Of a stretch of 64,000 nt of DNA, positions 8,366 through 15,936 are shown in pieces. Within the stretch, counting starts at the first letter, position 1; the number at the start of each line of letters is the position of its first letter. The notes beneath the pieces were generated by a model that saw only the letters and a list, made by a program, of their open reading frames with translations, made no database searches and had not been told where the DNA came from. Source of the DNA: Streptococcus cristatus AS 1.3089. GTDB lineage: Bacteria; Bacillota; Bacilli; Lactobacillales; Streptococcaceae. The stretch spans positions 1,309,501 through 1,373,500 of the forward strand of contig NC_021175.1 of the NCBI RefSeq assembly GCF_000385925.1, in the 5' to 3' direction. The translations under genes were made by a program, and so were the position numbers.

Positions 8366-8430
8366 GCACACCTCAAAAGTTAGACATAAAATCTAACGAT
8401 TGGGGTGCTTTTAATGGGAAATTAACTTAT
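8366..8430 (+). mobile_element. Remnant of an IS3-family left end, acting as the lctO terminator
   Basis: The segment matches the left end of the intact IS at 28.7 kb: same CAAAAGTTAGAC terminal sequence, same palindromic hairpin (here imperfect, GCACACCTC... to ...GGGGTGC, then TTTT), and the first codons of the transposase reduced to GGGAAATTAACTTAT with the ATG damaged. Nothing of the rest of the IS follows. The hairpin plus TTTT lies 27 bases past the lctO stop. Confidence 0.75.
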
Positions 8431-8594
8431 ATCGGCTTAATATAAAACTAAATTCTTCACTTAAATTATTTGTGTAGTTTTTTGAAATCAATATAAAATA
8501 TACTGAATACAAACTACTGAATTGAGTAATTTATGACTAAACTATTTCTTATCCAAGAAAGTTAAACTCTCAGCTTTTGATTTCGCTATAAATT

Positions 8595-9758
8595 CTATTT
8601 TAACAAGGCATCCCCCATGCCACCTTTATCATCACTTTTCACAAAAACCACTTTTCTTTGGCCGCTCAATTCTATCAGTTCATCTTTACCAAGGATGATT
8701 GCCAGATTCTTAACAATTGACCTTTTAGCTGAATCATCGTAATAAGTAAAAATAAATCGATAAGGATATTCAGCAAGCTCTGCTAATTCAAAACATTTTT
8801 GAAAAATCTCTTTATCCAAAGGATCCACTGAATGACCAAAAATAACAATATTTTTCGAAACTGGAACTCTAATAGGAACAGTACGCCCTGCAACAGAAGT
8901 ATTTTTTCTAACATAATTGGGCATAATAAAAAATTCTTCAAACTTATTCCCAGTTTCTTTAACAACTCTTTGATAATATTTCTGGTAAGGAATCAAATCA
9001 CTGTTGACATCATTCTCTTTATCTTCAATTCCAAAGACCATGGTATTGATTCTGCTGAAAGTTCTATCTAAATCAATTCGACCATGTATAAAATGAGTTT
9101 TCTCCTCAGAAGTTCCGTAAAGATGACCTGATGTATTAGTATAATTAAAGTTTAAAACAGAGGAATTTGATAAATCTGATATTGCATCTAGGGCTGTTGG
9201 ACTTGTTTCAATCCTTCGAATCTCAAAATCTATGTAATCTAAATACGACAGATAGATTTCTAATAGTTCAATTAGTAAATCAAGTTGCCTAATAAATTTA
9301 TTATTTAATTTTTCAAGTGCAACTTCTCTTTCTAAAGAACTCCAACCTTTTTCATGAAATAGTGAAGAAAACAAATCTGAAATATATAATTTTGACCTAT
9401 AATTTTTTTCTTGTAATAATTTCTCTTCCAATAACCAAATTCGACCTGTAGTAGCAGCTTTGAATATTAAATCATTATTTTCTTTAAAATACATTATTGC
9501 ATCTGCAAGTTGAGAAATCATGATTTCAAGGTTAGACCAATTTTCTCCAAGCCTATCTTTGTTTTCATTAATGAATTTTAAATACAAATTTTCTTTATAC
9601 TTTTCACTATCTATACCCTTAGATTTTAGAAAGTCTTGTAAGTCTTTATCTGGATTAGAATATAACTGTTTTTCAAACTCAATAAAGTCTTCATATTTCG
9701 TTTTCCGCCCCATTGCAATATCAAATCCATTACCTAAAATTAAAATTGTATCTGCCAT
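8595..9758 (-). CDS. AbiH-family abortive infection protein
   Basis: A 387-residue protein whose N-terminus DTILILGNGFDIAMGRKTKYEDF is the hallmark of the AbiH family, first known as a lactococcal phage-resistance protein. Other family features are the C-terminal IFGHSVDPLDKEIFQ and FTYYDDSAKRSIVKNLAIILG. The glycine-rich start suggests a Rossmann-like nucleotide-binding fold; the biochemical activity is not established. The gene is visibly more A+T-rich than its neighbours and sits next to an IS remnant, which supports horizontal acquisition as a defence gene. It has its own GGGGAGAAAATTTT ribosome site. Confidence 0.82.
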   Translation of the reverse strand: MADTILILGNGFDIAMGRKTKYEDFIEFEKQLYSNPDKDLQDFLKSKGIDSEKYKENLYLKFINENKDRLGENWSNLEIMISQLADAIMYFKENNDLIFKAATTGRIWLLEEKLLQEKNYRSKLYISDLFSSLFHEKGWSSLEREVALEKLNNKFIRQLDLLIELLEIYLSYLDYIDFEIRRIETSPTALDAISDLSNSSVLNFNYTNTSGHLYGTSEEKTHFIHGRIDLDRTFSRINTMVFGIEDKENDVNSDLIPYQKYYQRVVKETGNKFEEFFIMPNYVRKNTSVAGRTVPIRVPVSKNIVIFGHSVDPLDKEIFQKCFELAELAEYPYRFIFTYYDDSAKRSIVKNLAIILGKDELIELSGQRKVVFVKSDDKGGMGDALLK

Positions 9759-9813
9759 AAAATTTTCTCCCCTACATTATAGATAATTACTAAATTATAC
9801 CACAAATCCACAG

Positions 9814-9843
9814 CCCCCCCTCAGAATATTCCTTCTAAGGGGG
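9814..9843 (-). terminator. Hairpin after the 264-codon gene
   Basis: CCCCCCT-AGAA / TTCT-AGGGGG stem directly after the stop of the minus-strand gene ending at 9850. The following strand is not a clean T run, so termination efficiency is uncertain. Confidence 0.5.
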
Positions 9844-9849
9844 TCTTCT

Positions 9850-10605
9850 TTATGCCGATTTCTCTCCTGCTTCTTCCGTTTTTGTTTTCTTATTTGTGCC
9901 AACTAAACGGCGCTTGCTGTCTCGGATCGTATTGAGGTCTTTGAGGAGTTTGGTCAAGTGGGCTCTCTCTGGATAGGCTTCTGCGACGGCTGCTGTGTAG
10001 CGCACAAAGAGGTCGTAAGTACGGGAGATTTCACTGCGTAGCTGCTTGGTTTTACCGACTTCCTTGACTGACTTGGCTGCACGCGCGTCTGCTTCTACTT
10101 TATCATAATCCGCTTGTGCCTCTATCACAGCCGTCAGCATAGGGAGAAGGCCCAGACTCGTCACAGCTCCCTGATAGGGCTCTTCCTGCAATGTTTTAAG
10201 CAGACTCTTAATCTCAGCCGTTGCGACAGCATTGGTGTGCTTGGTGATATCCTTATATTTTTTAAAGACTGGCAGTAAGACTTCATAGGCTTCTTTCAAG
10301 TCTCTGTCTTTGATTTTGGCAAAGCCCTTATGCAAGGTAAACAGCCCAACTAGGGCGTTATCTCGCTCCTTGTCTAGTTCTACGAGACTCATAGAGTCTT
10401 TCTTTTCCACATTGGCTAATTGAGCCTGAAACTGCTCTAGTTTACTATGAAAGCCTTCTAGGTGCTTGCTGTACATGTCCTCATCTCTATAGGAACTCGT
10501 AAAAATCGTGAGTACCTGATAGGAGTCAACCATTAGACTCTCAAACTCACGGTGGGTCAGATTGCTATAAGACAAGGGGCGAATGGTGTAAGTAGTGTTT
10601 ATCAT
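9850..10605 (-). CDS. Helical protein of unknown function (possibly DUF6261)
   Basis: A 251-residue, highly charged, predominantly helical protein with no signal peptide or membrane segment. It begins MINTTYTIRPLSYSNLTHREF. The longer frame would start 13 codons earlier, but the ATG at 10605 follows GGAGAGG at a good spacing. The general pattern (short N-terminal strand, then several long helices of about 35-45 residues, Lys/Glu-rich tail) reminds me of DUF6261 proteins, a tentative call. It lies beside AbiH in an accessory pocket; whether it takes part in defence is unknown. An extended -10 TGC-TATACT lies at 10640-10635. Confidence 0.6.
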   Translation of the reverse strand: MINTTYTIRPLSYSNLTHREFESLMVDSYQVLTIFTSSYRDEDMYSKHLEGFHSKLEQFQAQLANVEKKDSMSLVELDKERDNALVGLFTLHKGFAKIKDRDLKEAYEVLLPVFKKYKDITKHTNAVATAEIKSLLKTLQEEPYQGAVTSLGLLPMLTAVIEAQADYDKVEADARAAKSVKEVGKTKQLRSEISRTYDLFVRYTAAVAEAYPERAHLTKLLKDLNTIRDSKRRLVGTNKKTKTEEAGEKSA

Positions 10606-10853
10606 AAAACCTCTCCAATATTTTTGATAAAGCAAGTATAGCATGTAGAGATGAAACTTAGGGCCTCTTGCCCTAAAATGTCGTTTTTTATCCCTGAAAG
10701 GGGCATTTTTATCAAAAAACGGAGTCTCTTTCCGACTTTTCCTCTAGTCTACCAAAAGAAAAAGACACAAAATCACCCCTCATCTGGCACTTGTTTTTGA
10801 CGACAAATGACCGAGGGGCGATGGTTCTTATAAATCGAAATGAAAAGAGGATT

Positions 10854-11129
10854 CGAGGCCTAGATTACCATGGATCTATAGGAAAAGTAGCCAGCCGAGG
10901 CCTAGATTGCTATGAATCTATAGGAAGAATGACTAGCCGAGACTTAGATTACTATGATTTTATAGGAAAAGTAGCCGGCCGAAGCCTAGGTTACCATGAA
11001 TCTATAGGAAAAGTGACCGGCCGAGGTCTAGATTACCACGATTCTATAGGAAAAATAACCAGCCGAGGCCTAGATTGCCACGAAACTATAGGAAAAGTGA
11101 CCAGCCGAGGCCTAGGTCACTACAAAACT
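10854..11129. repeat. 42-bp tandem repeat (six full copies plus a partial seventh)
   Basis: Units begin CGAGGCCTAGATT and recur at 10854, 10896, 10938, 10980, 11022, 11064 and 11106, exactly 42 bases apart. Copies differ almost only by transitions, spread over all three codon positions. The plus strand stays open (an ATG at 10821 gives about 109 codons with a 14-residue period R-G-L-D-Y-H-x-S-I-G-K-V-T-S), but I see no convincing ribosome site or codon-position bias. I treat it as a minisatellite that may or may not be translated. Confidence 0.85.
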
Positions 11130-11196
11130 TCATTAAATACTAATAACTAAGATATCGAGTAGCTTGATTTCAACTAAAAAGATGTTCGTCTATCGC

Positions 11197-12042
11197 TTAA
11201 AAATCCATTCCATCTGGATTAGGTGCTCCGCCTTCCAAACCGCTGATATTTTTGAGAATCTCTAGGTCAGCTGGACTCAATTCGATGTCAAAGCAGTCTA
11301 GATTGCTAGCAATCCGACTCGGAGTGACTGACTTAGGCAGGGGTAGGAAGCCTTCTTGTAAGCTCCAAGCTAGAGCGATTTGGGCAATAGTCTTGCCATA
11401 CTTATCTGCTATCGCCTGCACAGCTGAATTTTGGAAGAGCTCGCCTTGCCCAAAAGGTCCCCAAGCTTCCAGTAGGATATCATGGGCACGGCAGAAGTCC
11501 ACCGCCTCTGTCTGATAGACACCTGGTGCTAGGCGGATTTGATTGACAGCCGGAGTGACACGCGCTGTTTCCAGCAGAGCTTCTAGGTGATGAGGCAGGA
11601 AATTGCTGACGCCGATCGCTCGGATCTTACCAGCTTGATAGAGGTCTTCCATGGCCCGCCAAACTTCTGCATTGCGCTTTTGCCAAGCCCCGTCTTCTCG
11701 TAAAGGCTTAGGATTTGGCCAGTGGATGAGGTAGAGATCCAGATAATCCAGTCCCAATCGCTCCATAGAGCTGTCAAAGGCTTCCATGGCCTCTTCATAA
11801 GTGTGCTTGCTATTCCAGAGCTTGGTGGTGATGAAGAGCTCTTCACGCGGAATGCCGCTGTCTTTAATCGCTCGACCGACACTCTCCTCATTCTTGTAGA
11901 TAGCTGCCGTATCAATGTGGCGATAGCCAGCCTTAAGGGCGGCCAAGACTGCCTGATAAGCCTCTTCTCCGTCCTGAGCCTTCCAAGTACCAAAGCCCAA
12001 GACCGGAATCTTGACGCCATTGTTAAGTGTATAATTTTTCAT
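11197..12042 (-). CDS. Aldo/keto reductase
   Basis: A 281-residue NADPH-dependent aldo/keto reductase, AKR5-like (2,5-diketo-gluconate reductase or methylglyoxal reductase type). The catalytic tetrad is readable: Asp in GYRHIDTAAIYKNEE with Tyr just after, Lys in FITTKLWNS and His in YLIHWPNP. The cofactor segment is LPKSVTPSRIASNLD. It precedes a small membrane protein gene by 11 bases in transcription order reversed, that is, the small gene is upstream and probably co-transcribed. Substrate is not predictable. Confidence 0.9.
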   Translation of the reverse strand: MKNYTLNNGVKIPVLGFGTWKAQDGEEAYQAVLAALKAGYRHIDTAAIYKNEESVGRAIKDSGIPREELFITTKLWNSKHTYEEAMEAFDSSMERLGLDYLDLYLIHWPNPKPLREDGAWQKRNAEVWRAMEDLYQAGKIRAIGVSNFLPHHLEALLETARVTPAVNQIRLAPGVYQTEAVDFCRAHDILLEAWGPFGQGELFQNSAVQAIADKYGKTIAQIALAWSLQEGFLPLPKSVTPSRIASNLDCFDIELSPADLEILKNISGLEGGAPNPDGMDF

Positions 12043-12053
12043 ATCTCTTCTCC

Positions 12054-12242
12054 TTATTTTTTCTTTCTTTTGGCCAATTTCGGCTTAAAGATATTTTCCT
12101 TGGTTGGAGCCATGCCTCGGCTGAAAAAGCTGTAAATGATAAAGGCCAACCCAGCAATAAATATCAAGAAACGATGCAGTAGCAATCCAAAGAAGAGGAA
12201 CACCAAGCCCATTCCCATAAATTTATAATCAATCTTTTTCAT
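12054..12242 (-). CDS. Small membrane protein of unknown function
   Basis: A 62-residue protein with two adjacent hydrophobic helices (GMGLVFLFFGLLLHRFLIFI and the following segment) and a strongly basic tail ending KLAKRKKK. It has an AGGAGGACAGG ribosome site before the ATG at 12242 and is followed after 11 bases by the aldo/keto reductase gene, suggesting one transcript. I recognise no family. Confidence 0.65.
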   Translation of the reverse strand: MKKIDYKFMGMGLVFLFFGLLLHRFLIFIAGLAFIIYSFFSRGMAPTKENIFKPKLAKRKKK

Positions 12243-12411
12243 CCTGTCCTCCTCATTTGTGATAACCCTATTATAACATCTTCTCTTTCATTGAGAAAGC
12301 CCTATCATCTGTTAAGAAAAATATCTCAGAGACTTTCTAGTTGCGCTAACCATTCTAGCTTTGCCCAAGTCCCTCTAGCAAATCCTAGGGAAAAAGCAGC
12401 AACCCTACATT

Positions 12412-12438
12412 AAAAAGGACAGGTTACCCCATCCTTTC
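12412..12438 (-). terminator. Likely terminator of nagA
   Basis: AGAAAGGA / TCCTTTTT arms with a 12-base GC-containing loop, ending in five T on the minus strand, 22 bases after the nagA stop. Confidence 0.55.
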
Positions 12439-12459
12439 TAAAAATATAAGGAGACTCAA

Positions 12460-13626
12460 TTAAAGAACACTGGAGGCAGCTTCAAAGCGTTTTTCACCAT
12501 CCAGATAAGTAGCAACCAGCTCCAAATCCTTGTCCAGCACGATAAAGTCAGCATCATAGCCTTCCTTGATCTGGCCACAGACATCGTCAATGTGGACGGA
12601 TTTTGCTGGGATAAGACTGGCCATCATGACTGCTTGGTGAGGATTTGCGATGCCCCACTCAACCACATTTTTGAGGCCGTCTTTGAGCTTCAAGATGGAT
12701 CCTGCCAAGTTACCAGTCGATTTGAGACGAGCTGTGCCATTGGCTACCACCACTGGAAATTCTCCCAGCATATAGTCGCCGTCTTCCAGCCCACCTGCAG
12801 TCATACAGTCTGTGATGAGGGCTACATGTTCATGGCCCTTTTGCTTAAGCAAAATATCACAGGCCTTGGGGTCTACGTGGTGCCCATCACAAATCAACTC
12901 TGCGTAAGTGTGAGGCAGCTCGTACATAGCCCCAACCATACCTAGTTCACGGTGGGTCAAGCCCCGCATACCATTGTAGGCATGTACCCAAACACTGGCT
13001 CCTGCTTCCACTGCTGCCTTAGCTTCGTCATAGGTCGCATTAGAGTGCCCCAAAGCGACTGTCACACCTTCATCAGTGATGGTGCGGACAAATTCCTCTA
13101 CGCCCTCGCGCTCAGGTGCCAAAGCAATTTTATTTAGCAGGCCATTGGCTGCCTTTTGCCAAGCACGAAATTCATCCATACGAGGATCCTTCATGTAGGC
13201 TGGGTTTTGGGCACCCTTGTACTTTTCCGTGAAGTAAGGCCCTTCAAAGTAGAGACCGCGAATCTTGGCACCACTTGCTTCTTGATAGCGCGCACCAATA
13301 TTCTCCGTCACAGCTAGGAGTTGCTCGTAAGATGAGGTCAGAGTGGTCGGCAAGAAACTAGTCACCCCAGTCGTCAAAAGTCCTTCACTCATGGTATGGA
13401 GGGTACCTTCGATGTTATTGTCCATGACATCGACTCCACCAAAACCATGGATATGGGTGTCCACTAGACCCGGTGCGACAGAGTAGCCTGTGTAATCCAC
13501 CACTTCCGCATCCGCAGGGACTTCCTCTACTAATTTTCCAAATTTTCCATCAGTCACTTCCAAAAATCCACCCTTGCGAATCCCTTGAGGATAGAAGAAC
13601 TGATCGGCTTTTATATATTTAGGCAT
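12460..13626 (-). CDS. nagA: N-acetylglucosamine-6-phosphate deacetylase
   Basis: NagA removes acetate from GlcNAc-6-phosphate to give glucosamine-6-phosphate for glycolysis or wall synthesis. The 388-residue protein has the amidohydrolase metal site HIHGFGG (His58, His60), the substrate loop FEGPYFTEKYKGAQNP, the ligand segment VALGHSNATYDEAKAAVEAG, HAYNGM and the catalytic-base motif ITDCMTAGG. It is monocistronic with a strong promoter overlapped by a NagR-type operator, so induction by amino sugars is likely. Confidence 0.95.
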   Translation of the reverse strand: MPKYIKADQFFYPQGIRKGGFLEVTDGKFGKLVEEVPADAEVVDYTGYSVAPGLVDTHIHGFGGVDVMDNNIEGTLHTMSEGLLTTGVTSFLPTTLTSSYEQLLAVTENIGARYQEASGAKIRGLYFEGPYFTEKYKGAQNPAYMKDPRMDEFRAWQKAANGLLNKIALAPEREGVEEFVRTITDEGVTVALGHSNATYDEAKAAVEAGASVWVHAYNGMRGLTHRELGMVGAMYELPHTYAELICDGHHVDPKACDILLKQKGHEHVALITDCMTAGGLEDGDYMLGEFPVVVANGTARLKSTGNLAGSILKLKDGLKNVVEWGIANPHQAVMMASLIPAKSVHIDDVCGQIKEGYDADFIVLDKDLELVATYLDGEKRFEAASSVL

Positions 13627-13662
13627 CTGACTGCCTCCTCTTGTTCTATTTCTATTGACTCT

Positions 13663-13691
13663 ATTATAACGCTTTCTATTTTATTTGTAAA
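13663..13691 (-). promoter_or_regulatory. Promoter of nagA
   Basis: Minus strand: TTTACA at 13691-13686, 17-base spacer, TATAAT at 13668-13663. Confidence 0.8.
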
Positions 13692-13703
13692 TGGTCTATA
13701 CCT
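13691..13703 (-). promoter_or_regulatory. NagR (GntR-family) dre-like operator
   Basis: Minus strand reads AGGTATAGACCAT, nearly the whole TGGTATAGACCA palindrome bound by NagR/DasR-type regulators. It abuts the -35 of nagA, so binding would block RNA polymerase. The regulator identity is inference from the motif and the target gene. Confidence 0.65.
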
Positions 13704-13744
13704 CTTTTTAGAAAAATTTATTATATTATGTAAAGCAAGAAAAG

Positions 13745-13908
13745 AGAGTGGGACAGAAATCGGTAATTCGTTAGAATTCGATTTCGTCGTCCCACCTCCG
13801 CACAGTTGAGTAGGGCTGTAAAAGCTGACGAAATCAGCGTACAACCACTGCGTCTTGCTCGACAATCCAAAGACAATTGAGAGGCTAGGACTTTTGTCCC
13901 AGCCTCTT
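13745..13908 (+). repeat. MITE-like intergenic element, copy A
   Basis: Starts GAGAGTGGGACAGAAAT and ends ACTTTTGTCCCAGCCTC, whose reverse complement GAGGCTGGGACAAAAGT matches the start at 13 of 17 positions, so the ends are imperfect inverted repeats. The distal end forms a GAGGCTAGGAC-TTTT-GTCCCAGCCTC hairpin followed by T-rich sequence, which can terminate transcription of the cotransporter gene that ends at 13915. A spurious open frame (MSSKTQW...) inside it is not treated as a gene. Confidence 0.75.
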
Positions 13909-13914
13909 TCTGTC

Positions 13915-15546
13915 TTAAATTTGTTCCATTTGTACTTTCTCAGCCAAATTCATGGCGTGGTCAGCAACTCTGGTATAGTGGGAAATAATATCGATGAAGT
14001 TGACCCCAGCCTGAGGCGTACATTCTCCCTTGTTGAGACGAGCAATGTGGGTCTTGCGCAGGCTGCGTTCTAGCTTGTCAATCTCCGCATGCTTGACCTC
14101 CAAACTATTGGCCAAATCCACATTATTTGTTTCCACAGAATGCAAAGCTTCTTTGATAAAGTCCAAGGTCAAGTGATAAATATTTTCCAACTCTTCCAAG
14201 GCAGCTGGAGAAAATTCTACTTTCTTGCGGTGCAAGTAGTCTGTCAAATTCAGCAAAGCTTCTGAGTGGTCACCGATTCTCTCCAAATCACGACTAGAGT
14301 CCAGAATGCTGGTCAAGACTTCACTCTCTTTTGGATTGAGCTGCTGACCAGATAGGACAATCAGGTAGCGAGTCAATTCATCATCAATGGCATTGATGGC
14401 TTCCTCTGTCTTATGACCCTTTTCGGCAGATCTTTCTTCGTAGTTCACGATATAATCATAAGCCAATTCGAAAGATTTAGCAGCGTAGCCACCCAAGTGA
14501 AGGAGTTCCTTTTTGGCATTTCCCAAAGCCAGTGATGGGGCTTGGTCAATCAAAATCCTATCTAGGTAGAGGGATTCGTATTTAACGGTTTCATCCTCAC
14601 CCGGAATCAGCTTGGTAACCAAATAAGCTAAGAGGCCGATAAAAGGAAACTGGATAATGGTATTGGTAATATTAAAGGTTCCGTGGGCAAAGGCAATCGT
14701 CATTTCTGGTGACAAATGCAAGGCTGTCTCAAACCACTGAATCAGTGATGTGAAAGGCAGCAGGAAGAGCATACAAATGACTGTTCCCACAACGTTAAAG
14801 GCCACATGAGCTCCAGCGACACGCTTGGCTGCGATATTAGCCCCCAAGGAAGCAATGATCGCTGTAATCGTCGTTCCGATATTGTCACCAAAGAGGACTG
14901 GTAAAGCTCCTTGCAGATCAATGAGATTGCTGGCATAGAGATTTTGCAGAATCCCAATGGTCGCTGAAGATGCTTGAATGAGCAGGGTCAAACCCGTTCC
15001 GACAAAGACACCTAAGACTGGATTTTTACTTAGCTGAACCATGTAATCTCGAAAGACTTGCAAGTCTTTGAGAGGCTCCATGGCTCCGCTCATGAGATTG
15101 AGAGCGAAAAAGATCCCGCCGACACCAAAGAGGATACGCCCGACATTGTTCACTGAGCGATTCTTTGTGAAAAAGAGGCAAACCGCACCGACAAAGAGCA
15201 AGGGCAGGGCGTAATCACCCAGCTTAAAACCAATGATGAAGGAAGTCACGGTCGTACCAATATTGGCCCCCATGACAATCCCGATAGCCTGACGCAGGGT
15301 CAACAGCCCCGCACTCACCAGACCAACTGTGATCACTGTCACACCTGAACTAGACTGGATCAGGGCTGTCATTCCAATCCCAACTAGCACACCTAAAAAA
15401 GGATTGCTCGTATATTTATCAATGAAATAGCGCAATCGGTCTCCTGCCGCCTGCTGTAAGCCGTCACCCATCATACGAATACTGTACAGGAACAGCCCTA
15501 AGCCTCCTAAAAAGCTAAATATAATTTCTTGCCAATTAATGGACAT
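13915..15546 (-). CDS. Na/Pi cotransporter family protein with PhoU-like domain
   Basis: A 543-residue membrane protein. Residues 1 to about 310 hold the duplicated Na/Pi-cotransporter repeats with the paired signatures GIGMTALIQSSSGVTVITVGLV and GTGLTLLIQASSATIGI, plus GANIGTT and GDNIGTT loops. The remaining part, from about 330, is a helical PhoU-like cytoplasmic domain with the EERSAEKGHKTEEAINAIDDEL and SSRDLERIGDHSEAL helices. The family takes up phosphate with sodium; the PhoU-like part presumably regulates it. It is single-gene with its own promoter. Confidence 0.9.
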   Translation of the reverse strand: MSINWQEIIFSFLGGLGLFLYSIRMMGDGLQQAAGDRLRYFIDKYTSNPFLGVLVGIGMTALIQSSSGVTVITVGLVSAGLLTLRQAIGIVMGANIGTTVTSFIIGFKLGDYALPLLFVGAVCLFFTKNRSVNNVGRILFGVGGIFFALNLMSGAMEPLKDLQVFRDYMVQLSKNPVLGVFVGTGLTLLIQASSATIGILQNLYASNLIDLQGALPVLFGDNIGTTITAIIASLGANIAAKRVAGAHVAFNVVGTVICMLFLLPFTSLIQWFETALHLSPEMTIAFAHGTFNITNTIIQFPFIGLLAYLVTKLIPGEDETVKYESLYLDRILIDQAPSLALGNAKKELLHLGGYAAKSFELAYDYIVNYEERSAEKGHKTEEAINAIDDELTRYLIVLSGQQLNPKESEVLTSILDSSRDLERIGDHSEALLNLTDYLHRKKVEFSPAALEELENIYHLTLDFIKEALHSVETNNVDLANSLEVKHAEIDKLERSLRKTHIARLNKGECTPQAGVNFIDIISHYTRVADHAMNLAEKVQMEQI

Positions 15547-15589
15547 TTCTTTTCCTCCGAAAAATAAATAGCGGATAATCTCCTATACT

Positions 15590-15618
15590 ATTTTAAAACA
15601 TCCAGCCTAATCTCACAA
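15590..15618 (-). promoter_or_regulatory. Promoter of the Na/Pi cotransporter gene
   Basis: Minus strand: TTGTGA at 15618-15613, 17-base spacer, TAAAAT at 15595-15590. Confidence 0.65.
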
Positions 15619-15855
15619 GCCTTTTCTGAAAAAGAATCGAATTATTTTTGCTAATTTTGAAACTTTTATTTTCATCACACTCAAGAGCAAATTAGAGCAA
15701 GCAACAAGGCCCTATCACTAGAACAAAAAGCAAGCAGGCAGAACTAAATTTCAAAATATTTAGCTTGCTTCACCGCTTTCTAGGATCAGCCTTAAAAGAT
15801 AGAAATTATCTCAGTTTATTTCAGCACGATTCACATTCTACGCATACAAAGATTA

Positions 15856-15885
15856 AAAATCCCAGATAGCCATAGGCTATCTGGG
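15856..15885 (-). terminator. Terminator of the serine-rich adhesin gene
   Basis: Perfect CCCAGATAGCC / GGCTATCTGGG stem with a 3-base loop, then ATTTTTAA on the minus strand. Confidence 0.9.
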
Positions 15886-15936
15886 ACTTGCTTTCCATCA
15901 CTAAAATGTTGTCATCATTTTAGCTAGGTTTTAAGA

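Larger units (their letters stand above)
15547..15936. other. 390-bp gene-free interval
   Basis: Holds the cotransporter promoter, an unassigned hairpin at 15728-15770 (AAGCAAG...CTTGCTT outside, CTAAAT/ATTTAG inside) and the adhesin terminator. I find no gene in the rest. Confidence 0.6.

Noticed and set aside
10821..11150. Repetitive 14-residue-period protein as a firm gene
   Set aside because: The ribosome site is weak and substitutions fall evenly on all codon positions; kept only as a repeat with a possible frame.
13611..13865. Open frame MSSKTQWLYADF... as a gene (also at 63016-63207)
   Set aside because: It lies wholly inside the MITE-like element, differs between copies by insertion and has no ribosome site. 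The shared sequence comes from the repeat, not from a protein.
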